In this document: in pieces, positions 52,421 to 62,128 of the stretch | Layout of the letters: each line of letters starts with the position of its first letter | Numbering within the stretch: the stretch's first letter is position 1 | Assembly (NCBI RefSeq): GCF_003182355.1 | Contig: NZ_QGTW01000004.1 | Span: forward strand, 62,001 to 126,000 | Origin: Cytobacillus oceanisediminis | GTDB lineage: Bacteria; Bacillota; Bacilli; Bacillales; Cytobacillaceae | Length of the DNA: 64,000 nt | Direction of reading: 5' to 3' | Notes under the pieces: model-generated | Database searches by the model: none | Told to the model about the DNA's origin: nothing | Seen by the model: the letters and a program-made list of their open reading frames with translations, nothing else | Translations under genes and position numbers: made by a program

Positions 52421-53473
52421 ATGAAAAAACTGTCCATTTTATTTCTTAGTATCATTATGATCAGTACGTTGGTTTTAGCGGCTTGTGGAGGGAATTCAAA
52501 CTCGACGGGCGCTTCTGAAAAAGGATCATCAGGTAGTGAAAGCGGAGAAGGCGGAAAGCGTACGCTTAAAGTTAGTATTGGAGTAAATGACAAGCATCCA
52601 GAATATGAAGGAGCCATGAAGTTTAAAGAGCTGGTTGAAGCAGAGTCAGATGACTTAACAGTTGAAGTTTATCATTCCGGCCAAATTGCCGATGACCGCT
52701 CAGCGATTGAAATGCTTCAGTTCGGTACACTTGATATTACGATTCCTTCAACATCTCCGCTTGTAAACTTTATACCGGAGTTTGGAGTATTTGATCTTCC
52801 GTTCACAGTTCCAAATGAAGAAGTAGCAGACAAGGTATTGGATGGTGCTTTTGGAGACAAGATGCTTGAAATGGTTGACGGGCAGGGACTTGTTGGTCTT
52901 GCCTGGTGGGAAAATGGTTTCCGTAACTTAACAAACGATGTAAAGCCTGTTGCAGCGATGGAAGATGTTAAAGGCCTGAAAATCCGTACAATGGAGAACG
53001 AGATTCACTTGGACGCTTGGAAGGCGCTTGGTGCGAATCCGACTCCTATGGCATTTACAGAGTTATTCACAGCGTTGCAGCAAGGCACAATTGATGGTCA
53101 GGAAAATCCATATCCAACCATTCTCTTAAGTAAATACCCTGAAGTTCAGAAACATGTTTCGAATACAAATCATGTTTATACACCGTTTATCTTCTTATTC
53201 AGTAAGAAAATTTGGGAAGAGCTTTCCGCTGAGCAGCAGGAGGTCATTGCAAAAGCAGCAGTAGAAGCAGGAGAGTTTAACCGCCAGCGCAATCGTGAAG
53301 TTGCGGATGAATCACTTGAAACGTTAAAGAAGGAAATGACTTATACAGAAATAAAAGATGGGGAATTTGAAAAGTTCCAGGAAGCGGTTAAGCCAGTTAT
53401 CGATAAGTATAAAGATAAAATCGGCGCTGAAATTGTAGACGAATTCCTTGCTGAGATTGATAAGGCAAAATAA
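52421..53473 (+). CDS. TRAP transporter solute-binding lipoprotein DctP (system 1)
   Basis: A 350-residue lipoprotein that captures an organic acid outside the membrane and delivers it to the permease. Lipobox LVLAACGG (Cys at about 22) followed by a Ser/Gly linker. DctP-fold motifs: HPEYEGAMKFKELVE, GLAWWENGFRNLTN (with the carboxylate-binding Arg in DVKGLKIRTMENEI) and FTALQQGTIDGQENPY. GGGGGAG site upstream. First gene of dctP-dctQ-dctM. The cluster suggests a sugar acid (uronate or aldonate) as substrate; this is inference. Confidence 0.94.
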   Translation: MKKLSILFLSIIMISTLVLAACGGNSNSTGASEKGSSGSESGEGGKRTLKVSIGVNDKHPEYEGAMKFKELVEAESDDLTVEVYHSGQIADDRSAIEMLQFGTLDITIPSTSPLVNFIPEFGVFDLPFTVPNEEVADKVLDGAFGDKMLEMVDGQGLVGLAWWENGFRNLTNDVKPVAAMEDVKGLKIRTMENEIHLDAWKALGANPTPMAFTELFTALQQGTIDGQENPYPTILLSKYPEVQKHVSNTNHVYTPFIFLFSKKIWEELSAEQQEVIAKAAVEAGEFNRQRNREVADESLETLKKEMTYTEIKDGEFEKFQEAVKPVIDKYKDKIGAEIVDEFLAEIDKAK

Positions 53474-53539
53474 TTTTGAAAAGAGCAGCCGGTTGTCGCC
53501 TGATGGCCGGTCTCTTTTTAAAGAAAAGAGGCGATCCAG

Positions 53540-54073
53540 TTGCTTAAATCATTGAAATGGCTTGATGAAAACCTCGAAAAGTACATATTATTCCTTTTAT
53601 CGGCTATCATGGTTTCCGTTATATTTGTACAGGTGTTTATGCGTTATGTGATGTCAAATTCTCTTTCCTGGTCAGAAGAGCTTGCACGGTACTGCTTTAT
53701 CTGGCTCATTTATATCGGGATTAGCTATGCGGTCAAGCATCACCGCCATATTAAAGTGGACGCGGCCCTATTGCTGTTTAAAGATAAAACAAAAATCTAT
53801 TTCTCACTCATTTCTAATATCCTCTTTCTGGTTTTCTGTGTGTATGTTGTGATCTATGGTTATGGCATTGCATCCCAGCTGCTATTATTTGGGCAAACAA
53901 CGCCGGCACTTCAAATTCCGACAGGCATCGTGTATCTTGCTCCACCCGTTGGCATGGGGCTTGCGGGAATCCGATTAATTCAAAACATTATCGGCAATTT
54001 TATAGCGATTAAAAACTTCGACAAAATCCAGGAACTTCCGAAAGATGTGGAGCAGAACATTAACGCGATCTAG
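53540..54073 (+). CDS. TRAP transporter small permease DctQ (system 1)
   Basis: A 177-residue membrane protein with four spans, motif SLSWSEELARYCFIWLIYIG typical of DctQ. The start is TTG with GAGGCGA upstream. Together with DctM it forms the sodium-driven permease. It lies between dctP and dctM. Confidence 0.93.
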   Translation: MLKSLKWLDENLEKYILFLLSAIMVSVIFVQVFMRYVMSNSLSWSEELARYCFIWLIYIGISYAVKHHRHIKVDAALLLFKDKTKIYFSLISNILFLVFCVYVVIYGYGIASQLLLFGQTTPALQIPTGIVYLAPPVGMGLAGIRLIQNIIGNFIAIKNFDKIQELPKDVEQNINAI

Positions 54074-54101
54074 AAGATTTTTTGAAGGAGGTACGTTCTG
54101 A

Positions 54102-55367
54102 ATGGCAGGGGTATTATTCGGTTCATTTGCAGTTTTCCTATTTTTAACCGTTCCTATAGGGATCGCAATCGGGTTAGCGGTATTATTCACTATTTTATAT
54201 ACCGGAGGAATGCCAGTTGAATTCCTGATGAAGGAATTAACAAACTCTGTTGACTCATTTCCTCTATTAGCTGTTCCTTATTTTATTATCGCCGGCGAAA
54301 TTATGGGGAAAGGCGGCATATCCAAGCGCCTATTTAATGTAGCAGATTCAATGGTCGGAAATAAAACAGGCGGAATTGCCATGGCAACCATCATCACCTG
54401 TATGTTTTTCGCGGCTATTTCCGGTTCAGGGCCGGCAACCGTTGCGGCCATCGGCGGTATCATGATTCCGGCCATGGTCCAAAAAGGGTATGATAAACGT
54501 TTTGCGACAGCCGTAGTGGCTGCGGCAGGTTCAATTGGAGTCATTATTCCTCCAAGTATTCCGATGGTTATCTACGGCGTTTCAGGCAGTGTTTCAATCG
54601 GGGACATGTTTATTGCCGGGATCATACCAGGAATTATGGTTGGTATTGGTTTGATGATTTATTCTTACATCCATTCGAGGAAAATGGGCTATACAGGAAC
54701 TGATCAGGCTACAACGATTAAAGGTGTGTTAACTGCACTTTGGGAGGCCAAATGGGCACTTCTCATTCCTGTTGTTATATTAGGCGGGATTTACGGCGGA
54801 ATTTTCACTCCGACAGAAGCAGCGGTTGTCGCTGTTGTGTTCGGTTTAATTGTCAGTGTTTTTGTTTACAAAGAATTGAAGTTCAAGGATTTGCCGCAGA
54901 TTTTTGTTGATTCTGCTTTAACGACAGCCACCGTGCTAGTAATCGTTGGAGCTGCAACAGCATTTGGGCGCCTATTAACAATCGAACAAATACCAAACCA
55001 GATAGCCGAAGCGATGATGTCCATTTCAAGCGAACCGCTCATTATTATGCTGCTCATTACATTATTGCTGCTCATAGTAGGCTGTTTTATGGATACAATT
55101 GCGGCGATTATTATCTTAACGCCAATCCTGCTCCCTGTAGCACTTCAAATTGGCTACGATCCCATTCACTTCGGGATCATTATGATCGTCAACCTATCCA
55201 TTGGATTTATAACTCCGCCGCTTGGAGTGAACTTGTTCGTAGGTGCGGGGATATCCGGTTTGTCACTGGAGCAGTTATCAAAAGCGATTGTGCCGTTTTT
55301 CTTTGCAATGTTAATTACATTGCTGATTATTATCGTTGCACCTCAGCTTTCACTGCTGTTCTTATAA
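54102..55367 (+). CDS. TRAP transporter large permease DctM (system 1)
   Basis: A 421-residue membrane protein with about twelve hydrophobic segments, the transport subunit. Motifs: PLLAVPYFIIAGEIMGKGGI, FFAAISGSGPATVAAIGG, PPSIPMVIYGV, FTPTEAAVVAVVFGL and NLSIGFITPPLGVNLFV. GGAGG site upstream. Ends the first TRAP operon; about 180 bases follow before the second. Confidence 0.95.
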   Translation: MAGVLFGSFAVFLFLTVPIGIAIGLAVLFTILYTGGMPVEFLMKELTNSVDSFPLLAVPYFIIAGEIMGKGGISKRLFNVADSMVGNKTGGIAMATIITCMFFAAISGSGPATVAAIGGIMIPAMVQKGYDKRFATAVVAAAGSIGVIIPPSIPMVIYGVSGSVSIGDMFIAGIIPGIMVGIGLMIYSYIHSRKMGYTGTDQATTIKGVLTALWEAKWALLIPVVILGGIYGGIFTPTEAAVVAVVFGLIVSVFVYKELKFKDLPQIFVDSALTTATVLVIVGAATAFGRLLTIEQIPNQIAEAMMSISSEPLIIMLLITLLLLIVGCFMDTIAAIIILTPILLPVALQIGYDPIHFGIIMIVNLSIGFITPPLGVNLFVGAGISGLSLEQLSKAIVPFFFAMLITLLIIIVAPQLSLLFL

Positions 55368-55480
55368 AGTTGCCTAGATTCGTTTTCTTATAGGGAAAAT
55401 TCAAATCTATTTCTATTAAACAGCATTTTAATCATTAATATTTAGAAAAAATGCTGTTCACTTTTTGTGAATATTACAAA

Positions 55481-55505
55481 ACAGAGTTTTATAATGTAGT
55501 ACAAA
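55481..55505 (+). promoter_or_regulatory. Shared promoter/operator of TRAP operon 2
   Basis: ACAGAGTTTTATAATGTA (55481-55498) is the same as before TRAP operon 1, followed by GTACAAA in place of AAACAAA. It holds the TATAAT -10 (55490-55495). The inverted repeat is less perfect here. Located about 50 bases before dctP2. Confidence 0.6.
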
Positions 55506-55545
55506 AGTCAACTTTAGATCAAACAGCAAATGATATGAAAGGGAG

Positions 55546-56580
55546 ATGACAATGAAAAAGAAAAAGTTATTTGGTTTGGCTACAACAGTCCTGGCAAGCT
55601 TTTTACTCCTGGCTGGCTGCGGCGGGGAAGAGACAGGAGGCGAAGGCGGGGGAGGAAAGAAGAAGGTTATCAAAGTAGCTCACTACTTTGCTGAGGACCA
55701 CCCCCAGAATGTTGCCTTAAAAGAAAAGTTTAAAACGATGGTTGAAGAAGAAAGCAACGGGGAGCTTGAAGTGCAAATTTTCCCGAACAGTACGCTTGGT
55801 GCAGAAAAAGAGTTCTATGACGGTGTCCGCAACGGGACCATTGAGATGGGAATTCCGGGCTTGATCATGCAGGCGGATATTCCAAAAATGGCAGCACCTG
55901 AATGGCCGTTCTTATTTAAAGATTTTGAACATGCCAAAACCGTATTGAATGGACCGATTGGCGAAGAACTGACTGAGGATCTTGAATCAGAGCATGGCGT
56001 AAAGCCGCTTGCCTGGAGTGCGAATGGCTTCCGGATGTTTTCTTCCAACCAGACGATTGAAAGTTTAGAAGATTTTAACGGCCTTCGACTAAGAATGCCA
56101 AATATCCCTAACTATATCGAGCTTGGAAAATTGCTTGGCGCCAATGTAACACCACTGCCAATTTCCGAAGTATTCACAGCGATGGAGCAAAACGTTGTGG
56201 ATGGGCAGGATAACCCGATTGCTACTGTTCGGGCATCAGGCTGGTATGAAGTGCAAAGCGATATTTTGGAATCGAAGCATATGTTTAGCCCGAACTTGTA
56301 TATTATCAACAGCAACTTTTGGAATGGTTTAACAGAAGAACAGCAGAAAATTATTGAAAAGGCTTCAAAGGAAGCCGCAAATTATGAATTTGAACTGCTT
56401 GAAAAGAGTTATGAAGAAGACAAGAAGTTTCTCGAGGACAATGGCCTAAAATTTACAGCACCGTCAGAAGAATTCTCAGCTGAAATGGAGGAAGCAGCAC
56501 AGCCTCTATACGAAAAAATTTACAGTGAATTTGATTGGGCGAAGGATTTAGCAGACCGCATTCGCGCAGAAGCAAAGTAA
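55546..56580 (+). CDS. TRAP transporter solute-binding lipoprotein DctP (system 2)
   Basis: A 344-residue lipoprotein (lipobox LLLAGCGG) followed by a Gly/Glu/Lys linker. DctP motifs: HYFAEDHPQNVALKEKF, GVKPLAWSANGFRMFS, FNGLRLRMPNIPNYIE (carboxylate Arg) and FTAMEQNVVDGQDNP. It is distinct from system 1 at the sequence level, so the two systems probably take different but related acids. GGGAG site upstream. First gene of the second TRAP set. Confidence 0.94.
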   Translation: MTMKKKKLFGLATTVLASFLLLAGCGGEETGGEGGGGKKKVIKVAHYFAEDHPQNVALKEKFKTMVEEESNGELEVQIFPNSTLGAEKEFYDGVRNGTIEMGIPGLIMQADIPKMAAPEWPFLFKDFEHAKTVLNGPIGEELTEDLESEHGVKPLAWSANGFRMFSSNQTIESLEDFNGLRLRMPNIPNYIELGKLLGANVTPLPISEVFTAMEQNVVDGQDNPIATVRASGWYEVQSDILESKHMFSPNLYIINSNFWNGLTEEQQKIIEKASKEAANYEFELLEKSYEEDKKFLEDNGLKFTAPSEEFSAEMEEAAQPLYEKIYSEFDWAKDLADRIRAEAK

Positions 56581-56652
56581 TTCTGCAAAAAACATCTTGG
56601 AGGGATAAAACCTTTTATTTCTCCAAGCTAATTTAGCAGGGAGGAAAAAGCC

Positions 56653-57204
56653 GTGTTTAGCAAAATCAGCTCTTTTTCTACTAAACTTTTAAACATTGCG
56701 ATTGCCTTTTCACTGGCAGCCATGTCCCTCTCCGTCTTTGGAAACGTTGTACTGAGATATGTATTCAATTCCGGTCTAACTTGGTCAGAAGAAATGTCCC
56801 GCTACTTTTTCGTCTGGCTTGTATTTCTGGGGGCGATTGCCGCATTAAAAGACAAGATGCACCTCGGAGTGGACATTGTCGTCAATGCATTGCCAAAGGG
56901 ACTTCAAAAAGTGGCCTTCATGATCAGCAATGCCATTGTACTTTATCTGCTTTGGCTTGTTTTGGAAGGAAGCTGGAAAATGACCATTCTCAATATGAAC
57001 AGTACGGGCCCGGCAACGGGAATGCCGCTTTCCTATTTATATGGCATTGGGATCGTATCTAGCATTTGGATGATGGCCCTTATTATTGCCAGTCTATTTA
57101 AAGCACTCAAAGGTAAGTCCGAGCGGTTTACGATCATCCAATCTTCAGAAGACGTTTTATCAGAGGTTAATCCTAATCAGGAAGATAAGATTATAGCAAA
57201 ATAA
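56653..57204 (+). CDS. TRAP transporter small permease DctQ (system 2)
   Basis: A 183-residue four-span membrane protein, GTG start after GGGAGG. DctQ signature SGLTWSEEMSRYFFVWLVFL (similar in position to SLSWSEELARY of system 1). Followed by dctM2 after 30 bases. Confidence 0.93.
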   Translation: MFSKISSFSTKLLNIAIAFSLAAMSLSVFGNVVLRYVFNSGLTWSEEMSRYFFVWLVFLGAIAALKDKMHLGVDIVVNALPKGLQKVAFMISNAIVLYLLWLVLEGSWKMTILNMNSTGPATGMPLSYLYGIGIVSSIWMMALIIASLFKALKGKSERFTIIQSSEDVLSEVNPNQEDKIIAK

Positions 57205-57234
57205 GGCTGGCAAGAAAGGAGGGCAATACTCGCC

Positions 57235-58509
57235 ATGATAGGAGTATTTTTAGGATCACTATTTGGATCCCTGGCATTAGGGGTGCCGATTGCATTTGCG
57301 CTGCTGGCCAGCGGTGTCATGCTGATGTTTGTAATGGGAACTTTTGATAGCCAAATCGTTGCTCAAAACTTGATTAATGGGGCCAATAACTTTTCATTGA
57401 TGGCCATCCCGTTCTTTGTTTTAGCAGGTGAATTGATGAATGCAGGCGGGATTTCCAAGCGTATCGTTGATTTTTCCATGGCGCTTGTGGGCCATATTAG
57501 AGGCGGCCTTGGATTTGTAGCCATTATTGCCAGTATTTTATTTGCGGGATTATCGGGATCAGCTGTTGCGGATACAGCCGCACTTGGAGCGATCTTAATT
57601 CCAATGATGATTGCCAAGGGTTATAACGTTAACACATCTACAGGCATCATCTGTGCATCCGGTATCATTGCTCCCGTTATTCCGCCAAGCATTCCGATGA
57701 TTCTATTCGGGGTAACCGCGGGTGTATCGATTACAGATTTATTCATGGGCGGCATCATTCCTGGAGTGATGATGGGAGTCGGGCTAATGATTGGCTGGTT
57801 CTTTATGTCACGAAAAGATACCAGTGAACTGCCCCCGAGAAAATCGGCCAAAGAAATTTGGAAGGCGATTCAGCAGGCCAGTTTTGCCTTAATGCTTCCG
57901 GTCATCATCATTGGCGGACTGCGCGGCGGCGTTTTTACACCAACAGAAGCTGCTGTTGTAGCTGCGTTTTATGCCTTGTTTGTTGGCTTATTTATTTACC
58001 GGGAGCTGAAGCTTGATGAGTTGTATCAAGTTTTAATTGCTTCGGCAAAAACCACGAGTGTGGTTATGTTTGTGGCTGCTGCTGCAATGGTATCAGCCTG
58101 GCTGATTACCGTAGCAAACGTTCCGGCGGAAATTGCAGGCTATATGGGTTCACTTGTTGACAGCCCGCTGCTTTTAATGGTTGTGATTATGATTTTTCTA
58201 TTATTGATTGGCCTTGTGATGGACCTGACACCAGCTATTCTGATTTTCACGCCAGTCTTGCTGCCTCTAGTTAAAATGGCTGGTATCGATCCTGTCTATT
58301 TCGGAATTGTCATGGTTATCAACCTGTGTATTGGATTGATTACTCCACCGGTTGGCACGGTTCTATATGTTGGCTGCGGAATAAGTAAAATCAGCCTGGC
58401 GGACTTGACGAAAGGCATCTGGCCATTCCTGGTCGTTCACGCAATCGTGCTGGCGCTCTTGATATTATTCCCGGAAATCATTACGGTGCCGCTTGCATGG
58501 CTAAATTAA
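57235..58509 (+). CDS. TRAP transporter large permease DctM (system 2)
   Basis: A 424-residue multi-span transporter with the same motif order as system 1: MAIPFFVLAGELMNAGGISK, LFAGLSGSAVADTAALG, PPSIPMILFGV, FTPTEAAVVAAFYAL and NLCIGLITPPVGTVLYV. AAGGAGG site upstream. A LarA-like gene follows 41 bases later without a terminator, linking transport to catabolism. Confidence 0.95.
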   Translation: MIGVFLGSLFGSLALGVPIAFALLASGVMLMFVMGTFDSQIVAQNLINGANNFSLMAIPFFVLAGELMNAGGISKRIVDFSMALVGHIRGGLGFVAIIASILFAGLSGSAVADTAALGAILIPMMIAKGYNVNTSTGIICASGIIAPVIPPSIPMILFGVTAGVSITDLFMGGIIPGVMMGVGLMIGWFFMSRKDTSELPPRKSAKEIWKAIQQASFALMLPVIIIGGLRGGVFTPTEAAVVAAFYALFVGLFIYRELKLDELYQVLIASAKTTSVVMFVAAAAMVSAWLITVANVPAEIAGYMGSLVDSPLLLMVVIMIFLLLIGLVMDLTPAILIFTPVLLPLVKMAGIDPVYFGIVMVINLCIGLITPPVGTVLYVGCGISKISLADLTKGIWPFLVVHAIVLALLILFPEIITVPLAWLN

Positions 58510-58550
58510 CCGGGCTGCCAGAGTGAGAATGATGAAGGAGATAAGGAAAT

Positions 58551-59801
58551 ATGGACATCATTAAAGAAATTTTAAAAGATATTCCCATTCCCAAAATGGT
58601 TAAAGTAAAGCAGAAATTTTCCGCACCCCAGCTGGAAGATGTAGGAGCTGAGGTGCGGAAAACACTGAATGAAACCAATGTGCTTACGAAAATAAGTGAA
58701 GGCGATTCTGTTGCGATTGCGGTTGGAAGCAGAGGCCTGGCTGAGTTGCCTGTTCTTGTGCGCGAGACCGTAAGGGAAATCAAACGTGCTGGCGGGCAGC
58801 CGTTTATCGTCCCGGCAATGGGAAGCCATGGCGGGGCCACAGATGAAGGCCAGATTGATGTCCTTCAACAATTGGGTGTGACGGAAGAGGCTGTCGGAGC
58901 ACCGATTAAATCTTCAATGGAAGTGGTCAAAATTGGCGAACTTCCAAATGGGCTCCCGGTCTATATTGATCAAAACGCCTATGAAGCCGATAAAATTGTC
59001 GTCATTAACCGGATTAAGCCCCATACAGCCTTCCGAGGTCCCGTTGAAAGCGGGCTAATGAAGATGATTACCATCGGGCTTGGGAAGCAAAAAGGGGCAG
59101 AGGCCGCCCACGCCTATAGCTTTAAATATATGGCAGAGCATGTGCCTGAAATGGCCAAAATTTCTTTATCGAAGGCCCCGATCATTTTCGGCCTTGCTTC
59201 TCTTGAAAATGCATATGACAAGGTGGCAAAAGTCATTGCAGTACCTGCAGAAGATCTGGAAAAAACAGAGCCGGAATTATTAGAAGAAGCGAAGTCTTTG
59301 ATGCCCAAAATTCATTTTGATGAGTTTGATGTTCTGATCGTGGATGAGCTTGGAAAGGATATTTCAGGCGATGGGATGGATCCAAATATAACAGGGAATT
59401 TCGCTACACCTTACGCCACTGGCGGACCCGATATTAAAAGAACAGTTGTGCTTGGCCTGACAGAAAAAACGCATGGAAATGCAAATGGCATCGGCATTGC
59501 GGACATGACAACCAAAGCGGTTGTGGATGAGATTATCTGGGAAAAAGGCTATGCTAACGCATTGACAAGTACCGTTATCGAAGTCATTAAACTTCCGATG
59601 GTCCTTGAAACAAAGGAGCTGGCAGTTAAGGCTGCCATAAAAACATGCAACGCATTCGATTTAAACAAGGTGAAAGCTGTTAGAATCAAGAATACATTAG
59701 ATATCGGGGAGATTTGGATCTCGGAAAGTATGATTGAAGAAGCAAAACAAAATAGCAATCTGGAAATCATTTCAGAGCTGGAAGAATTGGTGCTCGATTA
59801 A
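58551..59801 (+). CDS. LarA-family (DUF2088) nickel-type hydroxyacid racemase/epimerase
   Basis: A 416-residue cytoplasmic protein of the LarA superfamily, whose members racemise or epimerise alpha-hydroxy acids (lactate, malate, gluconate) using a nickel-pincer cofactor. Visible motifs: VGSRGLAELPVLV, MGSHGGATDEGQ (catalytic His), NRIKPHTAFRGPVESGLMK (second His) and GLGKQKGAEAAH (Lys that carries the cofactor and a His). In a TRAP/dehydratase cluster a sugar-acid 2-epimerase role is the best guess. The cofactor genes larB, larC and larE are not in the window. Confidence 0.87.
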   Translation: MDIIKEILKDIPIPKMVKVKQKFSAPQLEDVGAEVRKTLNETNVLTKISEGDSVAIAVGSRGLAELPVLVRETVREIKRAGGQPFIVPAMGSHGGATDEGQIDVLQQLGVTEEAVGAPIKSSMEVVKIGELPNGLPVYIDQNAYEADKIVVINRIKPHTAFRGPVESGLMKMITIGLGKQKGAEAAHAYSFKYMAEHVPEMAKISLSKAPIIFGLASLENAYDKVAKVIAVPAEDLEKTEPELLEEAKSLMPKIHFDEFDVLIVDELGKDISGDGMDPNITGNFATPYATGGPDIKRTVVLGLTEKTHGNANGIGIADMTTKAVVDEIIWEKGYANALTSTVIEVIKLPMVLETKELAVKAAIKTCNAFDLNKVKAVRIKNTLDIGEIWISESMIEEAKQNSNLEIISELEELVLD

Positions 59802-59863
59802 TTCGAAATATAGCTGCAAAATGATTTGCTGTTTTTGCAGATTGATAGATAAGGAGTGTTAAC

Positions 59864-62068
59864 ATGACACATTTATATCCGCTTATTGATAATCCTGTAA
59901 ACCCTTACCGTGATAACGTGCAGGGGAAAGCCAATGAACCAATTACTGTAGCGGGTCTGCTTGACCGTGCAAAGCTGACACTCGGTTCCTCCTACGAAGG
60001 CGGAAAGCCGGATTGGACACTCGAAGAAATCTATAACCGCCTGGAAATGAATGCCCCGCGCATTGCCATTATCGGAGGTTCATCCGACCACCCGGCTCAC
60101 ATAATGGACTATCAGACGTCCTCACGGGCGGCAATCCGCATTTGGCAAAACGGAGGAGTGCCCTTTTATTTTTCTACTCCGGTTATGTGCGACGGTACAG
60201 CTCAAAGCAATCAGGGGATGAGCTATTCCCTGCAAAGCCGAAACGCTGTTGCCCAAATGGTTGTCAACCAGCTTGAAGCACATAGCTATCATGGTGCGTT
60301 CGTCATTCAAGGCTGCGATAAACAGCCTCTGGGCGTTGTAAGCGCATTGGCACATGTAGACCGTGTAAGGCGCAGCCGCGGCGAAGCTCCGTTCTTTGCA
60401 ACATTTGCACCAGCGCATGTTCTGGAAGGCGGTTCAATTCCGGATGATGTCATCACCGAGCTGGAAGAGCTGGCGAAAAAAGCAGAATTGGAGGGTGCTT
60501 CAGATGTGGCGATTGATTTACGTGACACAATGGCCTATATATTGCAGTGCTCATCCAATACAGCCTTCCAGGGAGTTTTCGAGCGTGCCTATGAACGGGG
60601 CATTATAACAAAAGAACAGCATAAATATTTTGAGATGAGGCTGGCAGTTGCAACATGTGATGGCCAGGGCGGTGTGTGCGCTTTTAATGGAACGGGCAAT
60701 AGTTCCCGCCATTTAGTAGCCGGAATGGGCCTTGTTCATCCAGCGGTTGAACTTCTGACAGATCCGCCAACACAAAGGCAGATCAATGCGGTTCTTGACA
60801 GTTTTGCCACCATGATCAATGAAGAAAAATATGGCGTTTCCAATATTGTTGCTGCAAACATTAAAAACGCCATTCGCATTCACAGTGCATCCGGCGGTTC
60901 AACTAACCTGATGATGCATATCGTGGCAGGCATGCTCTATGCAGGGTATAAATTCAGCTTATGGGATCTGGACCGCATTCATCATGAGCACCCGATTCCG
61001 GATCTGTTTGATTACAGCCTGACAGAAGGACGCGATATTTATTCGCTGGCTATGCAATGCTGCAGCGGCACGAGCAGAGGGATGGAAACACTCTTTTATG
61101 AACTCCTTGAAAATGGCGTACCAATGGATCAGGATGCCCCAACCGTTGCAGCCAGAACATGGAGAGAGCGTTTGGCCATTACACAAAGCTTGAAAGCTGT
61201 GAGTGTTAAAGAAAACCCGGTTATCCTATCAACGCCGCGCAGGACATTCAGCGGGGTAGATGTGCTGCAAGGAAACTTCTTTGAAAGCGCTGTTGTTAAA
61301 ATAAGCGGCATGCCAACGCCTCAGCTTGACCAGTTCGATGACAAGCTTGCTTTCGTCCTTTATTTCGAGAATGAAGATGATGCGAATAAAAGTCTGCTCG
61401 ACTCAAATCTCTTGAACAATATAAAGGGGAAAAAATTATTTGATCATAACCTGCTTCTTGAAACACTTAAATATAACAATAAGGAAGAATGGGAACTCCT
61501 AAAAGAAGAAACTTATGAAAAATTGTTTGACGAGATGGCTGAAAAAGGCATTTTAAAAATTTCAGTTGTGATTGCTGGCCAGGGCCCTGTGGCATTCGGA
61601 ATGCCAGAGATGTTTACCCCAATGCAGCATATTAATGCCAACCGCGTGATGAAAAAGCTGGCAACCATCATTAGTGATGGGCGCTATTCTGGCGTCACAT
61701 ATGGTGCAGCAATCGGACATATGACACCTGAAGCCTATGAAGATGGAGGCATCGGTTTCCTTCAGACGGGCGACATTGTTCATCTTCAGCTTCGAGGCCG
61801 CCGCATTGATTTTGTAGACAGAGCCCAGCTATTTGCAGGAAACGTTATCCATTTATTCTCAGACAGCCTAAAAGAAGATAGACGACCACTTGCAGAGGAA
61901 AGAAAACAGCGAATGAAAGCACGCCAGAAGATGGTCGCGGCAAGCAACCGCATGTATGGTCATACAGATGCAGCGAATGGTGTTGTTCCATTGGCTGTCG
62001 TGGAAGATGCGGTGCTGGATTATGAAAATGATATTTTAATTCATGAAAAAAGCACGATTTCAAAATAA
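59864..62068 (+). CDS. Large IlvD/Edd-family sugar-acid dehydratase (YjhG/YagF type)
   Basis: A 734-residue iron-sulphur dehydratase, longer than IlvD (about 560) and like the YjhG/YagF xylonate dehydratase branch. Motifs: GGSSDHPAHIMDYQTSSRAA, PVMCDGTAQSNQGMSYSLQS, VIQGCDKQPLGVVSAL, CDGQGGVCAFNGTGNS and ISDGRYSGVTYGAAIGH. The Cys residues of MCDG, GCDK and CDG can bind the cluster. It should turn an aldonate into a 2-keto-3-deoxy acid. The FAH enzyme downstream fits the next step. GGAGTG site upstream. Confidence 0.9.
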   Translation: MTHLYPLIDNPVNPYRDNVQGKANEPITVAGLLDRAKLTLGSSYEGGKPDWTLEEIYNRLEMNAPRIAIIGGSSDHPAHIMDYQTSSRAAIRIWQNGGVPFYFSTPVMCDGTAQSNQGMSYSLQSRNAVAQMVVNQLEAHSYHGAFVIQGCDKQPLGVVSALAHVDRVRRSRGEAPFFATFAPAHVLEGGSIPDDVITELEELAKKAELEGASDVAIDLRDTMAYILQCSSNTAFQGVFERAYERGIITKEQHKYFEMRLAVATCDGQGGVCAFNGTGNSSRHLVAGMGLVHPAVELLTDPPTQRQINAVLDSFATMINEEKYGVSNIVAANIKNAIRIHSASGGSTNLMMHIVAGMLYAGYKFSLWDLDRIHHEHPIPDLFDYSLTEGRDIYSLAMQCCSGTSRGMETLFYELLENGVPMDQDAPTVAARTWRERLAITQSLKAVSVKENPVILSTPRRTFSGVDVLQGNFFESAVVKISGMPTPQLDQFDDKLAFVLYFENEDDANKSLLDSNLLNNIKGKKLFDHNLLLETLKYNNKEEWELLKEETYEKLFDEMAEKGILKISVVIAGQGPVAFGMPEMFTPMQHINANRVMKKLATIISDGRYSGVTYGAAIGHMTPEAYEDGGIGFLQTGDIVHLQLRGRRIDFVDRAQLFAGNVIHLFSDSLKEDRRPLAEERKQRMKARQKMVAASNRMYGHTDAANGVVPLAVVEDAVLDYENDILIHEKSTISK

Positions 62069-62128
62069 GGCAAGCTCGTCAAATATCCTGTAAAATTAGG
62101 CTAAATAGAACTAGAGGAGTGAGCAATA

